Assembly (NCBI RefSeq): GCF_014844055.1 | Contig: NZ_CP062167.1 | Location: 1,193,501 to 1,257,500 of the forward strand | Reading direction: 5' to 3' | Origin: Aureimonas sp. OT7 | Lineage (GTDB): Bacteria; Pseudomonadota; Alphaproteobacteria; Rhizobiales; Rhizobiaceae | Length of the DNA stretch: 64,000 nucleotides | Part shown: piece by piece, positions 27,245 through 39,497 of the stretch | Numbering within the stretch: the stretch's first letter is position 1 | Layout of the letters: each line of letters opens with the position of its first letter | The notes under the pieces: model-generated | The model's database searches: none | What the model saw: only the letters and a program-made list of their open reading frames with translations | Told to the model about the DNA's origin: nothing | Program-made: the position numbers and the translations under genes

Positions 27245-28627
27245 ATGAACCACGAGATCGCGGCCGAAGGCATAACCGCGCTCCGCGCCCGGATATTCAC
27301 CTTCGGTGCCGACGCGGGGCAGCCGATCCACCATGCCGATGGCCTCGTCGTCATGCGTGGCGGGCTGATCGAGCGGGTGGGCGACTATGCCGATATTGCG
27401 CCGCTGCTGCCCCCCGGCACCCGGATAACGGACCACCGGCCCAATATCGTGATGGCCGGTTTCATCGATCCGCATCTGCATATGCCGCAGACGCAGGTGA
27501 TCGCCTCTTACGGAACCGAACTTCTGGACTGGCTGTCGAAATACACCTTCCCGGAAGAGAGCCGTTATCACGACCGCGCCGTCTGCGACGCGGCCTCGCG
27601 CTTTCTTCTGGATACGCTGCTGCGCAATGGCACGACGACGGCCGCCGCCTATTGCACCTCGCATCCGCAATCGGTCGAAAGCCTGTTCGAGGAGGCTGCC
27701 CGGCGTAACATGCGCATCACCGCCGGCAAGGTGATGATGGACCGCAACGCCCCGGAAACGCTGACGGACACGCCCGAGCGCGCCTATGAGGAGTCGCGGG
27801 CGCTCATCCAGCGTTTCGACGGTGTCGGCCGCCTGTCCTATGCCATCACCCCCCGCTTCGCGCCGACCTCGACGGAGGCTCAATTGGAAGTTGCTGGCGC
27901 GCTGGCGGCCGAAAACCCCGGCATGGCCATCCAGACGCATCTGTCGGAAAACCATGCGGAGATCGCCTTCGTCGCGGAGCTGTTCCCGTGGGCGCGGGAC
28001 TATCTGGACGTCTATGAGCGTTTCGGGTTGGTGCGGCGCGGCGCCCTGTTCGGCCATTGCATCCATCTGACGGAGCGTGAGCGCACATCCATGGCCGAGC
28101 GGCAGGGCAGTGCGATCTTCTGCCCGACTTCTAATCTCTTTCTGGGGTCCGGCCTGTTCGACAGGCAGGGCCTGCAGGCCGCGGGCGTCATCACCGGCAT
28201 TGCAACGGATATCGGCGGCGGCACCTCCTACTCGATGCTGGTAACGGCGGCCGAGGGCTACAAGGTGCTGGCGCTGCGGGGCGAGCGGATGACGGCCGTC
28301 GAGGCCTTCTACTGGATGTCCGCGGGCAATGCCGAGGCGATGAACCTTGGCGACAGGATCGGCCGGATTGCGGAAGGGATGGAGGCCGACCTCGTCGTCC
28401 TGGACCCGTATGCCACGCCGGAGATGCGACACAGGATGCAGCGCGCCGACAGCCTCCACGACGAGCTGTTCGCGCTCCTGATGATGGGCGACGACCGGGC
28501 CATAGCGGCAACTTATGTCGGCGGTCACCCGGCCTATCTGCGCAGCGGGAAGGGGTTGCCGGCAAGGCAGGACGGCGAAACCCATTCGGGCGATCCCCGG
28601 GAGGGTGCGGCGCAGGCTCAGCAATAG
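27245..28627 (+). CDS. guaD: guanine deaminase
   Basis: The 460-residue amidohydrolase has the zinc motif GFIDPHLHMPQTQVIASYG, the later HLSEN, GHCIHLTERE and TDIGGGTSYSML, all as in GuaD. It deaminates guanine to xanthine, the substrate of the upstream xdhAB product. The ATG at 27245 follows CAGGAG. It is the last gene of the purine block; a hairpin between it and the binding-protein gene may lower its expression. Confidence 0.95.
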   Translation: MNHEIAAEGITALRARIFTFGADAGQPIHHADGLVVMRGGLIERVGDYADIAPLLPPGTRITDHRPNIVMAGFIDPHLHMPQTQVIASYGTELLDWLSKYTFPEESRYHDRAVCDAASRFLLDTLLRNGTTTAAAYCTSHPQSVESLFEEAARRNMRITAGKVMMDRNAPETLTDTPERAYEESRALIQRFDGVGRLSYAITPRFAPTSTEAQLEVAGALAAENPGMAIQTHLSENHAEIAFVAELFPWARDYLDVYERFGLVRRGALFGHCIHLTERERTSMAERQGSAIFCPTSNLFLGSGLFDRQGLQAAGVITGIATDIGGGTSYSMLVTAAEGYKVLALRGERMTAVEAFYWMSAGNAEAMNLGDRIGRIAEGMEADLVVLDPYATPEMRHRMQRADSLHDELFALLMMGDDRAIAATYVGGHPAYLRSGKGLPARQDGETHSGDPREGAAQAQQ

Positions 28628-28710
28628 CTGCCTCAAAATTTGTGCGAAGTTTCTGGACATCGAATAAAAAACATTTTCTAATCGAGAAAAGACGGTCTCG
28701 GGAGGAAAAG

Positions 28711-29580
28711 TTGAAGCTCGTCACTTATCAATCCGTACGCGGGCCGGTTGTCGGCGTCGTGGTGGACGGCCAGGTCCATTCCGTAGTGGACCTCGTTCCG
28801 GGCTCTCCCGATACGATGATCGGCGTGATCGGCGGCGGCGCCGTGCTGCTGTCGGACATCCGTGCGGCTCTGGCGGCCGCCACCACGCCCGGCCTGCCGC
28901 TTTCGCAGACGGAACTGCTCGAACCGGTGCCGGGCCATGGGAAGTTCCTCTGCATGGGGCTCAATTATCTGGAGCACATCCGCGAGGGCGGGCGCGACCG
29001 CCCGGTGCCGGAGTTCCCGACGCTGTTCCTGCGCACGCGCACCAGCCTGTTGCCGCCGGGCGGCGCGATCGTCGCGCCACAAGCCTCGGAGCGGCTCGAC
29101 TACGAGGCGGAGCTCGTCGTGGTGATCGGCAAGCGCGTGCGGAACGTGGATGAGGCGACGGCGCTCGAGGCCGTCTTCGGATACACGGCCTTCAACGATG
29201 GTTCGCTGCGCGATTTCCAGAAGCATACGACGCAATGGACGGCCGGCAAGAACTTCGATGCGACGGGCCCTTACGGCCCCGCCATCGTCACGGCGGACGA
29301 ACTGCCCTCGGGGGGCGCGGGCCTCTGGATTCGTTCGCGCCTCAACGGTGCGATCATGCAGGACGGCAATACCGACGACATGATCTTTTCCGTGGCCCGG
29401 ATCATCGCCTATGCCTCGCAGGCGATGACGCTGGAGCCGGGAGACCTGATTGCCACCGGCACGCCCTCGGGTGTCGGACAGGCGCGTACACCGCCGGTCT
29501 TCATGAAGCCGGGGGATGTCGTCGAGATCGAGATCGAGGGTATCCCCGCGCTCCGAAACCCGGTGGTAGCCGCGGCCTGA
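28711..29580 (+). CDS. fumarylacetoacetate hydrolase family protein
   Basis: The 289-residue protein has the FAH fold signature: KFLCMGLNYLEHI, FLRTRTSLLPPGG, the metal-site DYEAELVVVIGK, GYTAFNDGSLRDFQ and TGTPSGVG. Members cleave or hydrate acylpyruvates and oxo-acids of aromatic catabolism with Mg2+. The exact substrate is unclear. I chose a TTG start at 28711, with GGAGGAAAAG directly upstream; an ATG at 28642 lacks a ribosome-binding site. It converges on a GntR regulator through a shared terminator. Confidence 0.85.
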   Translation: MKLVTYQSVRGPVVGVVVDGQVHSVVDLVPGSPDTMIGVIGGGAVLLSDIRAALAAATTPGLPLSQTELLEPVPGHGKFLCMGLNYLEHIREGGRDRPVPEFPTLFLRTRTSLLPPGGAIVAPQASERLDYEAELVVVIGKRVRNVDEATALEAVFGYTAFNDGSLRDFQKHTTQWTAGKNFDATGPYGPAIVTADELPSGGAGLWIRSRLNGAIMQDGNTDDMIFSVARIIAYASQAMTLEPGDLIATGTPSGVGQARTPPVFMKPGDVVEIEIEGIPALRNPVVAAA

Positions 29581-29595
29581 CCGGCGTCAGGCCGC
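29572..29595. terminator. bidirectional hairpin between convergent FAH and GntR genes
   Basis: GCGGCCTGAC (29572-29581) and GTCAGGCCGC (29586-29595) form a perfect 10-bp stem with a CGGC loop. The stem contains the FAH stop codon and overlaps the end of the GntR gene. With genes facing each other across six bases, it is well placed to end both transcripts. Confidence 0.6.
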
Positions 29596-30285
29596 CGGCA
29601 TGCGGCCGAAATAGCGCTCGATGACGGCGAATGTCGTCATGTAGTGTTGCGTCAGCCGGGCAACGGCCAGTTCCGTATCGCCGGCCATCGCCGCATCGGC
29701 GATGGCTCGATGCTCGTCCAGCGAGTCGCGCCGCTTGAAGTTGGTGGAAGCGATGTGCCGGTATCGATCGGCCCGCTCCCGAAGTTCCCGGCAATAGGCC
29801 AGCATGATCTGCGAACCGCAGGCGGAAAGGAGGGCGTCGTGAAACGCGTTGTGCCGGGGGCCCCATTCAGGGTTGGCGGTCTTTTCGTCGGCGCTCCAAT
29901 GCTGGGTGCGCGACAGCCAGTGCAGGGCCACGACCACGCGCTCTTCCCACGCCTCGTCGCGACGGCGGATCGCCTCGCCCAGGGCGCAGCCCTCCATCAG
30001 GCAACGCGCGCGGACCACGTCGCGCCAATCCTCCAGCGAGATCGGCGCCACGGAGAAGCCGCGCTGGTCTTCCTGGGTGACGAGGCCCTCGGAGGTCAGG
30101 CGGTTCAGCGCCTCCCGCAGGGGGTTGATCGTCGCGCCATAGGCCTTGCACAGACCGTCGATCCGCAATTTGCGCCCCGGTGCCAGCACGCCGCTCAGTA
30201 TATCGCGCCGGATGGCGGCGAAGGCCGTGCTGGCCGCCGTCGACCTGGCGGGGGGAGCGTGTTCCGGAATGGTCGTTTCGAGCAT
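29587..30285 (-). CDS. GntR-family transcriptional regulator with FCD domain
   Basis: The 232-residue protein has an N-terminal winged helix (IRRDILSGVLAPGRKLRIDGL..., PLREALNRLTSEGLV) and a C-terminal all-helical FCD ligand domain with metal-type His residues (NAFHDALLSACGS, DEHRAIADAAMAGD). It likely senses an organic acid and controls itself, the divergent binding-protein gene and perhaps the FAH gene. The divergent gap holds a 12-bp palindrome over the -10 region. Confidence 0.9.
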   Translation of the reverse strand: MLETTIPEHAPPARSTAASTAFAAIRRDILSGVLAPGRKLRIDGLCKAYGATINPLREALNRLTSEGLVTQEDQRGFSVAPISLEDWRDVVRARCLMEGCALGEAIRRRDEAWEERVVVALHWLSRTQHWSADEKTANPEWGPRHNAFHDALLSACGSQIMLAYCRELRERADRYRHIASTNFKRRDSLDEHRAIADAAMAGDTELAVARLTQHYMTTFAVIERYFGRMPAA

Positions 30286-30323
30286 GAGGATGTCGCAGGC
30301 CGGATGTCGTCGATAGAAGCGAC

Positions 30324-30338
30324 ATTATAATGCATTAT
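30324..30338. promoter_or_regulatory. overlapping divergent -10 boxes with palindromic operator candidate
   Basis: TATAAT at 30326-30331 on the plus strand overlaps ATTATA at 30324-30329, which reads TATAAT on the minus strand. The perfect palindrome ATAATGCATTAT spans 30327-30338. A regulator bound here, most simply the adjacent GntR protein, would block both divergent promoters. The -35 regions are weak. Confidence 0.5.
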
Positions 30339-30400
30339 TTTTCTAGGGAGGATAAAAAATGTAAAAACACAGGAAGATCCTGGTCTCGCTTGTCGCAGCG

Positions 30401-31363
30401 GTGCTGGTGGCAGCCACCGGGGCGCGGGCGGAGGACATCATCATCGCGACCCCCAACCCAAGCTACGTGCCGCTGCTGCCGATCACGGTGGCGCTGGGCG
30501 AGGGCTATTTCGAGGATGAAGGGCTCAACGTCCGCGTGGAGGCGCTGAACGGTTCGGGCGCGGTCCTGCAATCGCTGGCATCGGGCCAGGCGCAGATCGG
30601 CAATCCGGGCGCCGGCCCATTCCTGTCGGCACGGGCGCGCAATCTGGATGTGACGTTTCTCTACCGCCTCAATCCCAACAGCTCCTATGGCCTGGTCGTG
30701 CCCGAGGCGTCCGATGCCGATACGCCGGAGAAGCTCAGGGGCAAAGTCATCGGCATCGGCACGGCGGACGGCGCGGAGGCCGCCTTTACACGCTCGATCT
30801 TCAACGATTCCGGCATGACGGAAGGCGCCGACTACTCCTTCCTGGTGGTGGGCGATGGCGGACTGGCCATCGCGGCATTCTCGCGCGGCGATATCGACGC
30901 CTATGCGGCGGCGACCGGCGATGCCGCCATCCTGAACAGTCGCGGCATCCCGGTACGGAACATCACCCCCGACCGGTTCCGCAAGTTCTTCGGCAACGGG
31001 CTTGCGGCGATGACCGCCTATATCGAGGAGAACCCCGATGTGGTGGAGCGGTTCGGGCGGGCCGTCGTGAAGGGAGCCCGCTTCGCCGAGAAGCCGGAAA
31101 ACATCGATGCGGTGGTGGATCACATCGCCACGATCAATCCGCAGGAGGCCGAGGACCGCGACTTCGTCAAGGCGCTGGTTGAGCAGATCATCGTCCGTCA
31201 GGCGCCTTTCGAACCGGCAAAGGGGTTCGGCTACCAGGACCACGAAGCCTGGGTTGCATGGCAGGACAGCCTCGGCCAGTCGGGCGACCTCGAGAAGCCC
31301 GTCGCCGACCTGAATGCCGTCTACACGAACAAGTTCGTGGAGCGCTGGAACGCCGTCGACTGA
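30401..31363 (+). CDS. NMT1/THI5-like ABC substrate-binding protein with a stop at its second codon
   Basis: The frame encodes a SsuA/NMT1-type binding protein (NPSYVPLLPITVALGEGYFEDEGLNV, SGQAQIGNPGAGP, AFSRGDIDAYAAA). The natural start looks like the ATG at 30359, six bases after GGGAGGA, but the next codon is TAA, after which the frame reads KHRKILVSLVAAVLVAATGARAED, a textbook signal peptide. A single A-to-T change from AAA would explain this. The first usable in-frame start after it is GTG at 30401, which cuts off most of the signal peptide. No permease or ATPase gene is adjacent. It is either a very recent pseudogene, a sequencing error, or expressed from a weak start. Confidence 0.75.
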   Translation: MLVAATGARAEDIIIATPNPSYVPLLPITVALGEGYFEDEGLNVRVEALNGSGAVLQSLASGQAQIGNPGAGPFLSARARNLDVTFLYRLNPNSSYGLVVPEASDADTPEKLRGKVIGIGTADGAEAAFTRSIFNDSGMTEGADYSFLVVGDGGLAIAAFSRGDIDAYAAATGDAAILNSRGIPVRNITPDRFRKFFGNGLAAMTAYIEENPDVVERFGRAVVKGARFAEKPENIDAVVDHIATINPQEAEDRDFVKALVEQIIVRQAPFEPAKGFGYQDHEAWVAWQDSLGQSGDLEKPVADLNAVYTNKFVERWNAVD

Positions 31364-31373
31364 GAAATGTCAT

Positions 31374-31400
31374 CCGCCCGGGTCTTTTTCGCCCGGGCGG
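31374..31400 (+). terminator. hairpin downstream of the NMT1-like gene
   Basis: CCGCCCGGG (31374-31382) and CCCGGGCGG (31392-31400) form a perfect 9-bp stem with a T-rich 9-base loop, 11 bases after the stop. No T-run follows. It separates this gene from glgE. Confidence 0.55.
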
Positions 31401-31465
31401 AACTGGATATGTCCTGAAGGATTCCTATCCCTTTAGTGCACCGCACGGGGCAGGGGACCGACGAC

Positions 31466-33499
31466 ATGGATGCCAAATCGTCTAAAGAGAAGTCGCGCAG
31501 CCCGAAGCGGGCGGACATGCCGCCGGCTCCGGATGGGCTGCGCATGCTCGCGCGCAACCGCGTGGCGATCGAAGGCGTGACGCCGCTTGTCGATGGCGGC
31601 CGCTTTGCCATCAAGCGGCTCGAGGGCGAGCCGCTGCGAATCGAGGCCGACGTTTTCTGCGACGGGCACGAGAAAATCGGCGCCGCCATTCTGACGCGGC
31701 CGGCCGGCGAGGCCGGCTGGACGGAGACTCCCCTGGTCTTCGTCGAAAACGACCGCTGGGCCGGCGAAGTCGTGTTCGACCGGCCGGGGCCCTGGCGCTT
31801 TACCATCATCGGCTGGCGCGATGCCTTCGGTACCTGGGCCAGCGATACGAGAAAGAAGCGCGATGCCGGGCAGGTCATCGCGCTGGAGTTGAAGGAGGGG
31901 CGCGCCCTTCTGGACCGCGCCGTTGCCGGCAAGCGTGGCACCAAGGCCGAATGGGCGGCGTTGGCCGCGCTGATCTCGCGGTTCGACGCACTGCCGGAAG
32001 CCGATAGCGAAGCCCGCTACGCGCTGTTGGAGGAAGACGAGACCGTGGCCTTGCTGGGCCGGACGGGCCCGCGTGACGAGTTGTCGACCTTCGAGGTCGA
32101 GGTGCCTGTCTGGGTCGACCGCGAGCGGGCCGGCTTTTCCGCCTGGTACGAGTTGATGCCGCGCTCGCAGAGCGGCGACGTGAACCGGCATGGCACGTTC
32201 GACGATGTCGTGAAGCGGCTTCCGGACATCCAGGAAATGGGCTTCGACGTCCTCTACTTCCCACCCATCCACCCGATCGGCAAGACCAACCGCAAGGGGC
32301 GCAACAACGCCTTGAACGCCGCCCCGGGCGAGCCGGGTTCGCCTTACGCCATCGGCTCGGAAGAAGGCGGTCATCGCGATATCCACCCGGAACTCGGCAC
32401 CTTCGACGATTTCGCGCGCCTGATCGACGAGGCCAGGGCGCACGGGCTGGAAATCGCGCTGGACTTCGCCATCCAGTGCTCGCCCGACCATCCCTGGATC
32501 AAGCAGCATCCGGACTGGTTCGACTGGCGGCCCGACGGTACGATCAAATATGCCGAGAACCCGCCCAAGAAATACCAGGACATCGTCAATGTGGACTTCT
32601 ACCGCGAGGGGGCCATCCCGTCGCTGTGGTACGAATTGCGCAACACGGTGCTGTTCTGGCTGGACAAGGGCGTGCGCATCTTCCGCGTGGACAATCCGCA
32701 CACCAAGCCCTTTCCCTTCTGGGAATGGCTGATCGCGGAAGTGCGCGCGGCCGACCCCGGGGTGATCTTCCTGGCGGAAGCCTTCACCCGGCCCAAGCTG
32801 ATGAAACGGCTTGCCAAGGTCGGCTATAACCAGTCCTACTCGTACTTCACGTGGCGGAACGAAAAGTGGGAGCTGGAGGAGTACCTGACCGAGCTGACGC
32901 AGGAGGAGTGCGCCGAATACATGCGGCCGAACTTCTTCGTCAACACGCCGGACATCAACCCGCTCTACCTGCAGACAAGCGGGCGCGCCGGCTTCCGCAT
33001 CCGGCTGGCGCTGGCCGCGTCCCTGGCTGGCAACTACGGTGTCTATTCGGGCTTCGAGCTGTGCGAGTACGAGCCGGTACCGGGCAAGGAAGAATATCTG
33101 AACTCGGAAAAATACGAGATCCGGGCCTTCGACTGGCATGCGCCCGGCAACATCCGCGACGATATCGCCTTCTTCAACCGGTTGCGGGCCGAAGAGCCGG
33201 CGATGAAGGACTTCCGCAACCTCGCCTTCTATAATTTCTACAACGAGAACATCCTTTATTACGGCAAGCGGACGCAGGACAGGTCGTCCTTCCTGCTGTT
33301 CATCGTCAGTCTCGACCCGCACAACCCGCAGGGTGGCCATTTCGAGGTGCCGCTGTGGGAGTTCGGCCTGCCGGACAACGGGTCCTTGAAGGTGGAAGAT
33401 CTGACGGACGGGCGGCAGTTCGTCTGGCAGGGCAAGGTGCAGCATTGGTGGATCGCCCCATCTCAGCGCCCCTATGCCGTATTGCGTATTTCAGCCTGA
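31466..33499 (+). CDS. glgE: alpha-1,4-glucan:maltose-1-phosphate maltosyltransferase
   Basis: The 677-residue GH13 protein has an N-terminal beta domain and the GlgE catalytic blocks: FDVLYFPPIHPIGKTNRKG, FRVDNPHTKPFPFW (nucleophile Asp) and IFLAEAFTRPKLM (acid/base Glu). It adds maltose from maltose 1-phosphate onto alpha-glucan chains. The ATG at 31466 follows AGGGGA; an upstream GTG at 31436 is also in frame. Together with the following treS/maltokinase and glgB it forms the complete trehalose-to-glucan route. Confidence 0.95.
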   Translation: MDAKSSKEKSRSPKRADMPPAPDGLRMLARNRVAIEGVTPLVDGGRFAIKRLEGEPLRIEADVFCDGHEKIGAAILTRPAGEAGWTETPLVFVENDRWAGEVVFDRPGPWRFTIIGWRDAFGTWASDTRKKRDAGQVIALELKEGRALLDRAVAGKRGTKAEWAALAALISRFDALPEADSEARYALLEEDETVALLGRTGPRDELSTFEVEVPVWVDRERAGFSAWYELMPRSQSGDVNRHGTFDDVVKRLPDIQEMGFDVLYFPPIHPIGKTNRKGRNNALNAAPGEPGSPYAIGSEEGGHRDIHPELGTFDDFARLIDEARAHGLEIALDFAIQCSPDHPWIKQHPDWFDWRPDGTIKYAENPPKKYQDIVNVDFYREGAIPSLWYELRNTVLFWLDKGVRIFRVDNPHTKPFPFWEWLIAEVRAADPGVIFLAEAFTRPKLMKRLAKVGYNQSYSYFTWRNEKWELEEYLTELTQEECAEYMRPNFFVNTPDINPLYLQTSGRAGFRIRLALAASLAGNYGVYSGFELCEYEPVPGKEEYLNSEKYEIRAFDWHAPGNIRDDIAFFNRLRAEEPAMKDFRNLAFYNFYNENILYYGKRTQDRSSFLLFIVSLDPHNPQGGHFEVPLWEFGLPDNGSLKVEDLTDGRQFVWQGKVQHWWIAPSQRPYAVLRISA

Positions 33500-33511
33500 G
33501 GCCAAGGAACC

Positions 33512-33532
33512 GCCCCACCATGTGGGGCTTTT
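33512..33532 (+). terminator. intrinsic terminator/attenuator between glgE and treS
   Basis: GCCCCAC (33512-33518), loop CAT, GTGGGGC (33522-33528), then TTTTCC. The stem is perfect and the T-run short. It starts 12 bases after the glgE stop and ends 28 bases before treS, so it may set the ratio of GlgE to the downstream enzymes. Confidence 0.6.
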
Positions 33533-33559
33533 CCTCTGACGACGATTTGGGGAGCCAAG

Positions 33560-36883
<3,324 letters not shown>

Positions 36884-39103
36884 ATGGCAAAGGCACAATC
36901 GAAGGCAGCCGTCGCTCCGTCACTGGAGCATCGGCTGGACGAGGGCGCCGTGTCCGCCTTGGAGAACGGCTCCCATGGCGACCTCTTCTCCATCCTGGGT
37001 GCACATGGCGGCGGCGCGATGCGCGTCATGCGCTGTTTCCGCCCGGGCGCGGAGGCCGCAAGTGTCGTTGACCGTGACGGCTCCGTCGTCGCCGAACTGG
37101 AGCCCCAGGGCGCTTCCGGTCTTTTCACCGGGACCATTCCCGGCACTTTGGAAGACTACCGCTTTCGCTTTCGCCATGGCTCGGTGGAATGGGAAGAGGT
37201 GGATCCATATCGCTTCGGCCTCATCCTCAGCGACCTCGATGCCTATCTTCTGGCCGAGGGGCGCCACTACCGGCTGTACGAAAAGCTCGGCGCGCACCCG
37301 ACGCATATGGATGGTGTCGCCGGAACGCGTTTCGCCGTCTGGGCGCCGAACGCGCGCCGGGTCTCGGTGGTCGGCAACTTCAACGCCTGGGACGGGCGCC
37401 GGCATGTGATGCGCCACCGCTACGAGACCGGCATCTTCGAGATGTTCATCCCTGGCATTGCGCCGGGCGAGATATACAAGTTCGAGGTCGTCGGCCCGCA
37501 CGGCGAGGTGCTGCCCCTGAAGGCGGATCCGGTGGGCTTCCTGCAGGAGTCCGCGCCATCGACGGCCTCCGTCGTTGCCGGCCTCGTCGAGCATGAGTGG
37601 GCCGACGGCGATTTCAGGGCCAAGGATCAGGGTTGGCAGGGCCGCGACAAGCCCGTCACCATCTATGAGGTGCATCTGGGCTCATGGCGCCGTGGAGAGG
37701 ACAACAGCTTCCTCGACTACGACGCGCTGGCGCGCGAGCTGGTGCCCTACGTGCAGGAGATGGGCTTTACCCATGTCGAGTTCCTGCCGGTGTCGGAGCA
37801 CCCGTTCTACGGGTCCTGGGGCTATCAGCCCATCGGCCTTTATGCGCCGACCGCGCGCTACGGCGACCCTGCCGGCTTCGCGCGGCTGGTGGATGCCCTG
37901 CACAAGGCCGATATCGGCGTGCTTCTGGACTGGGTGCCCGGCCATTTCCCGACCGACGTACACGGGCTTGGCCGATTCGACGGCACGCCCCTCTACGAGC
38001 ATCCCGATCCGCGCCGCGGGTTCCACAAGGATTGGAACACGCTGATCTACGATTACGGACGGACGGAGGTGAAGAACTTCCTCGTCGCCAACGGGCTCTA
38101 CTGGCTGGACCGCTTCCATGTGGACGGCCTGCGCGTCGATGCCGTCGCCTCGATGCTGTATCTGGACTACTCGCGCAACCATGGCGAGTGGGAGCCCAAT
38201 ATCCATGGCGGCCGCGAGAACCTGGAGGCCATGGCCTTCCTGAAGGAAACCAACGAGCGCGTGGGAGAGTATTTCCCCGCGACGGCGACCCATGCGGAAG
38301 AGTCCACCGCCTTTCCGAACGTGTCGCGGCCGACTTATGAAGGCGGGCTCGGTTTCCATTTCAAATGGAACATGGGCTGGATGCACGACACGCTGGATTA
38401 CATGGAGAGGGATCCGATCCACCGGCGTTACCATCAGCACCAGATGACGTTCGGCCTTGTCTACGCCTACTCGGAGAACTTCATCCTGCCGCTCAGCCAC
38501 GACGAGGTCGTTTACGGCAAGGGCTCGCTTCTCGGCAAGATGCCGGGCGACCAGTGGCAGAAATTCGCGAACCTTCGCGCCTATTTCGGATTCATGTGGA
38601 CGCATCCCGGCAAGAAGCTTCTGTTCATGGGCGGCGAGTTCGGGCAGTCGGCCGAATGGAACCACGACCAGTCGCTGGACTGGCATCTGCTGCAATATCG
38701 CGAGCATGCCGGCGTCCAGCGCCTCGTCCGGGACCTGAACACATTGTATCGGGGCGTGCCGGCGCTCTACGAGATGGACTGCGACCCGGCCGGCTTCGAA
38801 TGGGTGGACACGTCCAACGAGGCGGACAGCATCATCACCTTCCTGCGCAAGGACAAGCATGGCGGGCCGGTGCTGGTGGTCTGCAACTTCACACCGAAAC
38901 CGCATCATGGCTATCGCGTCGGCGTACCCAGGGACGGCTTCTGGCGCGAGGCGATGAACACCGACGCGGATATCTATGGCGGGTCCAATGTCGGCAATAT
39001 GGGCGGCAGGCAGGCCGACGCGTTCGGCGTCAACGGCCGGCCCTTCTCGCTCGAATTGTCCATCCCGCCACTGGCGACGATGGTCTTCGTTCCGGAGGAG
39101 TGA
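36884..39103 (+). CDS. glgB: 1,4-alpha-glucan branching enzyme
   Basis: The 739-residue GH13 protein has a CBM48 region ([20 protein letters not shown]), the catalytic block [18 protein letters not shown] (nucleophile Asp), HAEESTAFP (acid/base Glu) and [15 protein letters not shown]. It makes alpha-1,6 branches on the chains built by GlgE. The start follows the treS stop with no gap, so the two are probably coupled. The Ala-Thr-His preceding the catalytic Glu differs slightly from the more usual IAEEST, with the Glu kept. Confidence 0.95.
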   Translation: MAKAQSKAAVAPSLEHRLDEGAVSALENGSHGDLFSILGAHGGGAMRVMRCFRPGAEAASVVDRDGSVVAELEPQGASGLFTGTIPGTLEDYRFRFRHGSVEWEEVDPYRFGLILSDLDAYLLAEGRHYRLYEKLGAHPTHMDGVAGTRFAVWAPNARRVSVVGNFNAWDGRRHVMRHRYETGIFEMFIPGIAPGEIYKFEVVGPHGEVLPLKADPVGFLQESAPSTASVVAGLVEHEWADGDFRAKDQGWQGRDKPVTIYEVHLGSWRRGEDNSFLDYDALARELVPYVQEMGFTHVEFLPVSEHPFYGSWGYQPIGLYAPTARYGDPAGFARLVDALHKADIGVLLDWVPGHFPTDVHGLGRFDGTPLYEHPDPRRGFHKDWNTLIYDYGRTEVKNFLVANGLYWLDRFHVDGLRVDAVASMLYLDYSRNHGEWEPNIHGGRENLEAMAFLKETNERVGEYFPATATHAEESTAFPNVSRPTYEGGLGFHFKWNMGWMHDTLDYMERDPIHRRYHQHQMTFGLVYAYSENFILPLSHDEVVYGKGSLLGKMPGDQWQKFANLRAYFGFMWTHPGKKLLFMGGEFGQSAEWNHDQSLDWHLLQYREHAGVQRLVRDLNTLYRGVPALYEMDCDPAGFEWVDTSNEADSIITFLRKDKHGGPVLVVCNFTPKPHHGYRVGVPRDGFWREAMNTDADIYGGSNVGNMGGRQADAFGVNGRPFSLELSIPPLATMVFVPEE

Positions 39104-39138
39104 GCCGCCCGCTGCCGATGCGGACGGCTTGCTGCAGC

Positions 39139-39420
39139 TTACCGGTCGGCCGGCAGCGCTTCGCGGCGACCCAGCCGGCCGCCGCGGCGCTGGATCGCTC
39201 CGATCGCCAGTTGCTGCGAAATAGGCTTGGACAGGACCGGCAGGACGCGGGCTTCCCAAATGCCGCGTTCTTCCGCCGACAGGTGGCCCTGGCCCTTATC
39301 GGCGACGATGGAGGCAACGCGCGCATCTTCGGAGCGGGGCTTCAACAGGCCCGCATCGAGGGCTTCGACGATGAGGTTCCGCAATTCCGGATCCACCGCG
39401 CGATTGTGTATGGCTGACAT
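39139..39420 (-). CDS. small protein of unknown function
   Basis: The 93-residue product is mostly helical and charged, with PELRNLIVEALDAGLLKP and a basic C-terminus. The ATG at 39420 has GTGGGGAAA 9-16 bases upstream. It converges with glgB and lies 77 bases downstream of the M20 hydrolase gene. I see no signal peptide, membrane segment or known domain. Confidence 0.5.
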   Translation of the reverse strand: MSAIHNRAVDPELRNLIVEALDAGLLKPRSEDARVASIVADKGQGHLSAEERGIWEARVLPVLSKPISQQLAIGAIQRRGGRLGRREALPADR

Positions 39421-39497
39421 TTCGACTGTTTCCCCACCTGATGCGAGCGGAACTTAAGCGCGGAAAATGAGATGTCCATGACACAATCACGGATTTC

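Noticed and set aside
31433..33445. Long minus-strand open frame of about 670 codons
   Set aside because: Antisense shadow of glgE.
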